Shown: positions 55,376-64,000 of the stretch, piece by piece
Layout: each line of letters starts with the position of its first letter
How positions within the stretch are numbered: position 1 is the stretch's first letter
Assembly: GCA_947095585.1 (NCBI GenBank)
Contig: OX352765.1
Location: 75,871,976-75,935,975 of the forward strand
DNA from: Nephrocerus scutellatus
Lineage: Eukaryota > Arthropoda > Insecta > Diptera > Pipunculidae
DNA: 64,000 nt
Direction: 5' to 3'
Translations under genes and position numbers: made by a program
Notes under the pieces: generated by a model
The model's database searches: none
Told to the model about the DNA's origin: nothing
The model's input: only the letters and a program-made list of their open reading frames with translations

Positions 55376-56018
55376 AAATACAGCTGTTGTAGCTTTTAAA
55401 TCCGATTAGCGGAAAAATAAATTTTTAATTTGGCTATATTTGTGCTGTCATCATGGTAAAAATCCTAAAAATTTTAACCGATAACTCACCTATAAGGTGA
55501 TTCCAATAAACTCAAATTGTAATTGCAATTAACGTATAAAAATAATCATATTTGTGAAGTCGTGAAGACGTGAAGTGTTTTGACAGTAAAATAGATTGTT
55601 GCAGATAGAGGTAACCCACAAAACGCTTTTACTTTGAAGTTTTGCACGAATGTGGTTTTAGTATTATCTAGATTGTTGATTTTTGTTTTAAATCCACACA
55701 AACTTCACAGTGCAGTCTGCAGTCTGACATAGCCTTCAAAAAAATCATTTTTAATTTTCTGTGGGCAATAAAAAAAGGAGAAATAGTAAAAACTATTAAA
55801 AAAAAATTCGTTTTCGATGTTTACAGTTTCCAGTTCCCATGCTTTTAGAGTAAAAATAAAGTATTGTGGGTTATAATTTAGATAGACATCACTGTTCTCC
55901 TGGCAGTGACAACATAAATTATAAATCATTAGATATGAAAAACAAGGAAATCAAAGAAATGCACTTGTTTTTTTGATCGTAGGAAAGGAATATATTTTAT
56001 TTTGAAATGTATTGAATA
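55376..56018. other. Non-coding, nothing recognised
   Basis: AT-rich; no gene or repeat boundary supported. Confidence 0.35.
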
Positions 56019-56296
56019 CTAGAAAAAATACCAAGCGTTGCCCGGTTGCCCCCGCCATACTTACCACACCAGACTACCACCACTGACTCTAAAACTGTGC
56101 CCTCCGAAGCAAAAACCCTGCAAAATAATGAAAAAACAGGCGTTGCTCGGCTGCCCCCACCAATCGGAAAACCTTTGCGTTAAGAACATTTACTGCATAA
56201 AAACCAACACGTTGCCAAAGTTTAGCTCAATGGATAGTTTTCAAGCTTTAAGTTGACTAACCCTCAGACATAGAAATTGAGTTTTATATATATAGA
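56019..56296 (-). mobile_element. Short non-autonomous Helitron-like element, copy 3
   Basis: Read on the minus strand, it opens TCTATATATATAAAACTC at 56296 and ends gggcaacgcttggtattttt then CTAG at 56019, followed by T. Inside, a second copy of gagcaacgcctg precedes the end. 278 bp, no coding capacity. Confidence 0.65.
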
Positions 56297-58511
56297 TAGG
56301 TATTTAGTTTAACTCCTAAGCAAATTGTAATTGTCATAAATTTTTACTTTAGGGAAGAAATCTTTCCGATTTAACAAAATTTTTGCACTTTTCTTGAATT
56401 TGACAGACCTCAAAACGGCAGGCTTAAAAATTAATAATAAACGGTAAATATATGTTAGTAAAAACTGATGGCCATCATTTTTGATATTAGAGAGCAACAA
56501 TATTTGTTTGTGATCGATAATGTGTATATGAATTTCATCTGTCTTTTGTCAGGTTTTTTAAAACGTTTTTATTATCCCATTTTATTTTATTTTATTTTAT
56601 TAGCGCTTTAGTGTATGTCTGTTTGGGTGAAAATTTGTAATTGAATTTAAAGTAATTTCCCATCGAGCTAAAGACTTGAAACTTTAAAACCAAAACTGGA
56701 TGAACATTGATATTTCACAAAAAAACTCAACGCGTGTTTGCAATCTGCTTCAGATCAACGACTACGCACCATACTAAACGTTTTAAATTAAAAATGTATT
56801 TTTATTAAATAACATTTTCCTTTCGATAAACAGTACGTGACTGCTTGCTGGTTTGACATCAGATTGTACTGATAAGCAAGTTTTATAGTGTGCTCCGGTA
56901 ATTTTTAAAAATTTCGTAGGAAATTCAGTATGTTCCCCCACTAATTTCAATACTACTTAAGAACTACTTAACTTTCAAAAATAACAATAAACTGTTATTA
57001 TTCTGCAACTGCATTAGCGATGCACTATGTTGGAATTAAGCGTTTTATAAAAATGACTTATATCGAGTTTCTTTTGCTTTTAGTAATCAAATCAGATAAG
57101 GACGTACTAAAGAAACCTGAAACCCCATTGAACTATTTCAATCATGTAAGCAACTTTGTAGTACAGCTAGTACAATGCACAAATAATAATCTTGTTGTTA
57201 CTTTCTGTTATATTATTTCTCATTTGCTGAAAATCTAAAAAAATCAAGATTGCAAACTTTGATCAGATAAAAAAAAATCCAATCATTAGGCGCGTTCGTG
57301 ATGCGGAGAGCTCCGTATTTTGAAAACTATTGCTTGCTGAGGAATCGGAGAATTTTCTCCAATTTTCTGAGACAAAATTAGTTTGGATTCGCTTTCTCAT
57401 ATTGTCAGTTGACTTTTAAAAGTTTTTGTTGCTCACAGATAGTGGAGAATGTTGTTTGACTGAATGCAATCCTCTTCATTGAGAACGCTCCTATTATGTG
57501 CCAAAGAAAGTACATTTCATGACATTAATTTTGTTCAGTTTTTGCCCAAGAAATCCACCTAAGATAAAATTATTTATGTACGAACCTATTAAAACATTTT
57601 ATATATTTTATTTTATTATTTAAAATTATATTATATAAAAATGATTTAAAAAAAAATGCAAAAACATATTCTAAATTAATCGATGTTGTACATTGCATTA
57701 ATTACTTCGAATTTGCTTTTTATCATATTGATTTTTACATATCGATTTACAGATTTACACAGTAATACGCATCGCCAATCGCACGTTTTCATTTCCATTC
57801 CATTCCATTTTGATCCGATTTTGAAAGTTAGTGTTCCTCTTCATACATGTGACACCAACAATGAACACAAAGTGAGTGAGTGCATGTGGTAGCTCTATAA
57901 AGTCTTAGATTTATAGCTGTGACTGTTTGCGAGTCCATAACACTGAATAGTATAAAAGTAAGAAGACTTCTTCCTCAATGATGATTAGTTTATTTCCATA
58001 CGAACCAGTTATATAGTTTTGTGCGATAACTGTTCCATAAGCGTGAATTATAAGGGACATTTGCCAGCGCAAATGTTAAAAAAATCGAAATGTGTTTGTG
58101 TAGTTATAATGAAGTTCAAATCTGCTTCGTTATTTTTTTATACTTTCGCTCGCTTATGCACGAGCAGTTCATCGGTTCGCTCTTTGCATACATAAATTTA
58201 ACATTTGTCATTTGGCAAATATTTTAAAAACACAGACAAGCATTTTGTTTAATTTTAAGACACTCATGCACGCGAAAATCTATTTTATTCGACCCTTGAA
58301 GATAATGCTATGAAATTTTATTTTGAAAATCAAAAGAAAAATGCAATTTTTGTGCCGAAACCATTCGACATAAGTATCACAACTTATTGTAAGTCCAATT
58401 TGCACGCTCAAGGCATGTGCGAATCTGACAGTTTGACAACAGAATTCGCAATTTGAAATTGTTTGCCATGATCGTGCAAATCAAATATATCATTAGATGT
58501 ATCAATTGCTA
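56297..58511. other. Long non-coding stretch with a (TTTTA)n microsatellite
   Basis: No gene supported. A (TTTTA)n run lies at 56579-56602. A 29-bp word agtccataacactgaatagt at 57932-57960 recurs at 60185-60213. Confidence 0.4.
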
Positions 58512-58863
58512 CATTTGCTATATTGCTTTCAACAAAAAAATAAAAATTACAACAACAAACACATTGCAATATAGCAATTACTTTCAATAAAATGAGTTAG
58601 GTATTTTTTGTGGTTAAAGGCTGATCAAAGCAACAGCAAAAACTAACCAAATTTTGGTCAATTTTTATGTTTCAGGTGTTTGCCAACTTATCCATATATA
58701 ATTTTTAAAAGTCGACTCTGGTGGTGGGAATTATAATTAAAAATTTGGTTAAATATTTCTTAACCAAAAATTTTTTTTGGTTAATGCTAAACCATTTTCT
58801 GGTCTATCCAATGTGTTTTTTGTTGTAATTCTTATTTTTTTGTTGAAAGCAATATAGCAAATG
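58512..58863. mobile_element. MITE-like element with ~54-bp inverted termini
   Basis: 58512-58566 (catttgctatattgctttca, acaaaaaaataaaaattac) is complemented by 58810-58863 with few mismatches. The interior is AT-rich with ggttaa/ttaacc words and no coding potential. No clear target-site duplication. Confidence 0.65.
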
Positions 58864-59676
58864 GCAACTCTTAAGAACATCGCAGCCAGTAGAAAATGCA
58901 CTTGACTTAAACCACTACAATACCGACAACCTAAAATAACGAGTTTTCTAAATTGTCAAAAATTAATGCAAAGTTTACGCGCTTTTTTATTCTGAGCCTA
59001 GTTTACACATCACTATTTATCTTGCCTTTCCGAAAATTACGGTACCCGACTGAATGTTGCGAATAGAGAATCATAAATATGGGCATCATAAAAATTAGTA
59101 AATGTTTTTAAAGCGTATTTTTATTTGTTATCTTATTAATACGTAGTTTTGTCTTCTGTTATTTCAGAAAAATTTTATTTGTTGAATTTTTGAAAATTTC
59201 ATCTATATTTTTTTTGTGTTTGACAAAAGTATATCGCAATAATTTGTTTAAATTTATATGCATACGCATATTGTTTATGATTTTTGTCAATTTTGAAAAT
59301 ATTTAATAGTTTTTCTATTATCCCTTGTTTATTTTACAGTATTTTTTATCTAATGATAACCTATTATTACTCTTCTGGAATATTTACCTAATATTAATAG
59401 AATAATGTCTCCTTAACATGGCAATATTTTAAATTTCGTTTGTGTCCGTAAACTTTCACATGTCATTGATTACCTGCCTGCTAGGACAAAAGCGCATGTG
59501 TAAGCGTAAGCGGTAGCTATGGATGATGATGATAGGCCAGTGATTGAAGCAAAGAAACGAGAACAAAATACTTCAAAAATCATTATGATACAGGTACAAC
59601 ACAAGTCGATTAAAAATAATGGCGGATTTGACAAGTTAGTGATGATGAATAACAAGCGATCTGAAATGTGAATTTA
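58864..59676. other. Non-coding, nothing recognised
   Basis: AT-rich stretch; no feature supported. Confidence 0.35.
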
Positions 59677-59953
59677 GGCCGTTTTTGAAACGAAGACTTA
59701 TTTGTGGAACCTAACTTATTCAAATAAGTCTCCTCGCGAGGTGACTTATTTTTTATCTTTGTCTCGCACGAAAATCTAAATCACATCATTTTTTTCGATT
59801 TTTATAAACGGAAGACAATTATTTGTTGTTTAAAAGCAGCTGTCAAAACAAGTCAGTGATTGAGTGATACGTTTCGAACGATTTTACTGATTTATTTAAG
59901 ATGGCGGCAATAAGTCAATAAGTCTTAAATAAGTCTCGGTTTCGAAAACGGCC
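59677..59953. mobile_element. 277-bp MITE with ~27-bp termini and TTA duplication
   Basis: Starts GGCCGTTTTTGAAACGAAGA and ends with the near-complement TCGGTTTCGAAAACGGCC, flanked by TTA at 59674-59676 and 59954-59956. The TTA target site and short length match PIF/Harbinger-type miniature elements. Confidence 0.7.
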
Positions 59954-61337
59954 TTAAACTGAAAATGAAGAAGCAGCATCGATGTCAGCGACAATGAGCG
60001 CAAACAAAATTTAATTCTTCGAATTAATTAACAAACATACGCAAAAAATATAAGTTTTTATTTTTTAAAATTGCTGTTTTTTTTGTCTTGCTTCCTTTAT
60101 TTGTTATTGTTTTTCAAGTGTTTCTAATTATATTACTTATAATATGCATATCCATAATACATACATAAATGTATTATTGTTTAATAGTCCATAACACTGA
60201 ATAGTATAACAGTAATTAATAAATTATAATACATCACAAAAGAGGGTGCTGTTTTATTTAATTTGATTTGTTATTTTGAGGAGGAATTATTTTATATAAA
60301 AAAAAATTATTTTAATATATTTACAGCGTGTCGATTTAGGCAACTAGAGAAGTTTTGGGAAATAGAAAATATTGATAACAGCAATTATTATAACTATGAA
60401 CAAGGATTGTTTTTATTGTTTTTTAACAAACTAAAATACAAGAAAATTAGGTCAAGAATAATTTTCTCTTATTTGCATAATGTACCATGTAAAAATATAA
60501 ACCTTTTTTTTTCTTATTGTCCCCCATCCAGCTGAAAATTGGAACAACAAACAAAATCTAATTGAAATAATTTTATATTTATCGTGTACGAGTGTTTACA
60601 GTTTTTATAAATGTTAATAGATTTCTGCTAAAATATACAGTAATAAGATAATAAATATACATGTACGCAAATCGAATTATTTGTGTATTTCTAGTTTCAT
60701 GTTGCTCATACAATTTAATTTTCTTGTGGAGTGACTGATAAAAAAGCAATGCAAAAATTAAGATAATACATGAAAAAAGAAGGAGAAGATGTCTACTGAT
60801 TGGTCGAAATGTCATAAAATTTTCGTACAGCTCATAATTTGGATTTTTGAAACTGTGTTAGTTTGGTTATAGAATCAGTTATTGCTTCTTCTTTTTAAGC
60901 ATGGAAACCTACATACGAATGAAATTTCCTACACATCTCGATTTTGTTTAGGTTGCCATTTGCTGACGATAATGACAATTGCTACGATTGATTGAATTTC
61001 AGGCTATGCCAAATGTCAAAATTGGATGGTTTAAAAAAAATTACCAGACTATTTTACTTTGAGATCAATAAAGTAACATTCTATTTATCATCAGCAAACA
61101 AATAAAAAATAATTAAATGTACTTGAAATGGAATAAAACAACCCAGCAAAAAATGGCTTTTCAATATATAACCATCACAAATATTTACGCATTTATGGTT
61201 TTCTACTTACTAACTTAAATATATACGGCTCCACTTATTATTCACGAGTAGCTAGAAGCAAATTTGTCCGCTCGTTGGATTAACATTAAATTTATGTTGA
61301 AAATTAAAAATATTTGTTTGTGTTGGTGGATGGTTAA
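59954..61337. other. Non-coding, nothing recognised
   Basis: AT-rich; includes the second copy of the 29-bp word at 60185-60213. No gene supported. Confidence 0.35.
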
Positions 61338-61612
61338 GGGTGCCGTGGCTCAAGCTATTAAACCTATTGAAGCTTTGGGTTCAGAGTTCAAATACAAAAA
61401 AAAACAAGTAGTTTTTTTACGGACTCATCTCTGCCGATTGCGTAACAAACGTCAGTGAGTTATAACTGTCATGAGAATGCCTTTCAAGTCGGCTTTCGTA
61501 TATGGCTTTGTCCCTTCCATTTGTGTGCACAAAATATACCACTTATAACACGGATAGTCGCGAAAAGTTCGACTCTGAACCACAACGGTCAGTTGCGCAT
61601 TATATTATTATT
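61338..61612 (+). mobile_element. Diverged tRNA-derived SINE
   Basis: Head gggtgccgtggctcaag, box B-like GAGTTCAAATAC, a body with no close match to family A except length, the word cggtcagttgcgc near the end and an ATTATTATT tail. Probably an old or third SINE type. Confidence 0.55.
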
Positions 61613-62595
61613 TTTAAAGGGTTTATGGCAATAACAAGTGAAACAATTTTTTCGTAAAAATTTAATTTTTTAACAAATTTATTAATTTTATGGTTATTTA
61701 TTTACTCGTTATTTTGTGAGTGATATATTTAGCCGAGTAATGTTTTTTGAATTTAAAAAAGCTTGCTGTGATCGACTGGAAGGTCACTACTTTTGCACCG
61801 TTTTTTGTTTACATTTTAACAACACCAAAGTAGAGTAGAAATGGAGTGTTTTAAGTTTGTCCATCCGTCCGTCCGTTAACATTATCATTGTTCATCACCA
61901 TAAATTTATAGCAGATCAACGAAACGTAAATTTGCTTTTACACAGTATCATTAGTAATAAATAAAAGTAGCATCTCTTTTATGATATACTTTTAACATTT
62001 TTGAAGGAACTTGGAGGGAAGTAATAATGGAATACAGCAATTGTTTACTTTTTAGACAGCCGCCGACGAAGGAAATGATGATAGAATCGGTACAATCCTA
62101 TTTTTAAAAAAGATGATTGCAGCCGGTGATAAAAAATATGATGTCCTATTTTTATGTTAATGTTAAAAACTCATTTTCTTTTTTGGCATAATCGAAAAAG
62201 AATGATAACGTAAACGTACTTTAAGCACAAGCTCAAACAAAAATAATATATTGTGAGTAGAAACATTGACATATTCGTCATGCTTGCCTTATTGATGAAT
62301 ATCCTAAAGGATGTCGAATAAATTATGTATATTCCAAAGAACCAATCTACGGTAGATCGGATTTCCCCTCTAACAGATCTTGATATTTTGGTTTATTTAC
62401 CCCTCTTTTCCTTAACTACAAGACATGCAAAAAAACAATGTAAACAAAAGATTCTTGGCTTTCGTGTTCGTTATTTTTTCGAGAAATAATCTGAACTCGA
62501 GCGCAGATTTCTAAAACAAACAAACAATACATTAGATTACTGCAGAACACAGAGTATTCACGAAACAAAGTCTATATTTAAAATTTTAGTGATTG
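61613..62595. other. Non-coding, nothing recognised
   Basis: AT-rich, with a short (GTCC)n run near 61860. No gene supported. Confidence 0.35.
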
Positions 62596-63273
62596 TTTTA
62601 CCTATGATTCATTAGAAAAATATTTTTTTAAAATCACTTTGGGTCGGTCAGTCGGCATAGTAGGTTCCATCAATTTAGACATTAGGCCACCATTGCATTA
62701 TCAGAATTACTGCAGGATGGGCACTTCTTACAACATGCATACACGAGCCCAAACGCAAAAATTTGGCCAAGTATTTTTCATCGCAAACATTTTCTAATTC
62801 GTGGTTATTATGCAGAACTAATAAAAAGTTGATTTTTCCCTAAGCTGTAAGTTAAAATGAATTATGTCTTCGTCACAAAGTGTTAATGTGAACCCATTTT
62901 GATATATTGCAAAAAAGTTGGCCCGCAAGCCAGATTTTACCTATGATTCATTAGAAAAATATTTTTTTAAAATCACTTTGGGTCGGTCAGTCGGCATAGT
63001 AGGTTCCATCAATTTAGACATTAGGCCACCATTGCATTATCAGAATTACTGCAGGATGGGCACTTCTTACAACATGCATACACGAGCCCAAACGCAAAAA
63101 TTTGGCCAAGTATTTTTCATCGCAAACATTTTCTAATTCGTGGTTATTATGCAGAACTAATAAAAAGTTGATTTTTCCCTAAGCTGTAAGTTAAAATGAA
63201 TTATGTCTTCGTCACAAAGTGTTAATGTGAACCCATTTTGATATATTGCAAAAAAGTTGGCCCGCAAGCCAGA
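62596..63273. repeat. 339-bp exact tandem duplication
   Basis: 62596-62934 and 62935-63273 are apparently identical (ttttacctatgattcattag to ggcccgcaagccaga). No coding capacity or transposon signature was recognised in the unit. Confidence 0.9.
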
Positions 63274-63464
63274 TAAAGTATTTCTCTCTCTTTCTTGACA
63301 TATAACGTTAATTTTTACCCTGCTCTCACAATGCTTTCTTTTTGTTGGCGGAAATTTTCTCGATATCGAAATAGATGGCGAAAAGGTCTCGTGTTTGATG
63401 ATTTAAAATTCACGTAATCGTGTCAAAATTGTTTCGCAGGGGAAATCATGATAGGGCCCCTGCT
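63274..63464. other. Spacer with one MITE terminus-like word
   Basis: Contains CCCTGCTCTCACAATG near 63319-63334, resembling the end of the element at 8.60-8.90 kb. No partner terminus was found nearby. Confidence 0.35.
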
Positions 63465-63685
63465 TATTCGACGGTTCTATGAATCCCAGTAGGTATCAGG
63501 ACATCATAGAGCACCAACTTGAACCCTCCATTTCAAGGCTGCAAACAGAAGACAGTTTTAGATTTCAGCAAGATGGCGCATCATGTCATTCAGCCAAGCG
63601 AAATATGCGTTAGCATCGAGAACACAACATTCCAGTCCTAACGTGGCCTGCAAATAGCCCGGACCTGTCTCCAATTGAGGGCGGT
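63465..63685 (+). pseudogene. Tc1-like transposase relic, DD34E type
   Basis: One frame reads MNPSRYQDIIEHQLEPSISR, FRFQQDGASCHSAKRNMR, a stop, then HNIPVLTWPANSPDLSPIE. The Asp of QQD and the Glu of PIE are separated by 34 positions, the Tc1 spacing. The upstream domain and the region after PIE are missing; sequence of an RTE-like 5' end begins shortly after. Confidence 0.75.
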
Positions 63686-63724
63686 CAGCCATCAGCAGAG
63701 TAGGGCGAATAACACGGAATGCTT

Positions 63725-64000
63725 CAGAAATGCATGTGGCCTCAACTATCTCTGACTGGTGGAAGTGCGATCAAACCTCCACGTGGTGGCCGCTGGTAAT
63801 TTTCCTCCAGTACAGGAAAAGCGAAATGATCCCTTCAAAGTAAGGTTTGTGAGAGGCCAATAACCTCGCACGTAAAAAAAACCCATATTACGGAACCCCA
63901 AATCAGCCTCGGATACACTGATAACGACAACGACCACGGCAACGAAAACGGCTAAACGATTTAAGAATTTTCTCATGAACCGTACGCTCACTGTATGGAG
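63725..64000 (+). mobile_element. RTE-like LINE, 5' end, running off the window
   Basis: Matches the 5' leader of the copy at 37157-37345 (ggcctcaactatctctgact, cctccacgtggtggccg, ggaaccccaaatcagcctcg, cacggcaacgaaaacggcta) and continues with accgtacgctcactgtatgg, equivalent to 29.47 kb, to the right edge. The coding part would lie beyond the window. Confidence 0.7.

Overview
The window is AT-rich eukaryotic DNA from an insect. Small spliced genes have GT-AG introns, insect-type SINEs and non-LTR retrotransposons are frequent, and mariner/Tc1 relics are common. The three recognisable housekeeping genes and the repeat load fit a higher fly with a repeat-rich genome, possibly a tephritid; that placement is inference, not proof. 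No virus, CRISPR array, rRNA gene or genuine tRNA gene was recognised.

Region 0.8-4.2 kb is a compact cluster of three host genes. Tam41 (mitochondrial CDP-diacylglycerol synthase, cardiolipin pathway) and GPALPP1 (DUF3752 protein) lie head to tail on the + strand, 158 bp apart. Cyclin C (CycC, Mediator kinase module) converges from the - strand and ends 122 bp from the GPALPP1 stop codon.

Region 4.6-21 kb is intergenic and repeat-rich: a foldback element, a small Helitron-like element, tRNA-derived SINEs of two families, Tc1/mariner and LINE relics, MITE-like inverted repeats, and a repeat family built from ~105-bp internal units.

Region 21.4-53.2 kb is, as I reconstruct it, one - strand gene with four coding exons that join in phase: 53205-52485, 36498-32608, 32549-32408 and 21570-21381. 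They encode about 1647 residues of a serine-rich, low-complexity protein with weak motif resemblance to CEP170. Its first and third introns (16.0 and 10.8 kb) carry most of the transposons in the window: three RTE-like segments, Jockey- and CR1-like LINEs, two Tc1/mariner-superfamily types, a SINE, an R1-like tail, and an apparently exact 2434-bp tandem duplication holding a strongly strand-asymmetric C/A-rich array.

Region 53.2-64 kb has no gene I can support. It holds two short Helitron-like elements, three MITE-like inverted-repeat elements (two with plausible target-site duplications), a diverged SINE, an exact 339-bp tandem duplication, a Tc1 relic with DD34E spacing, and the 5' end of another RTE-like element running off the right edge.
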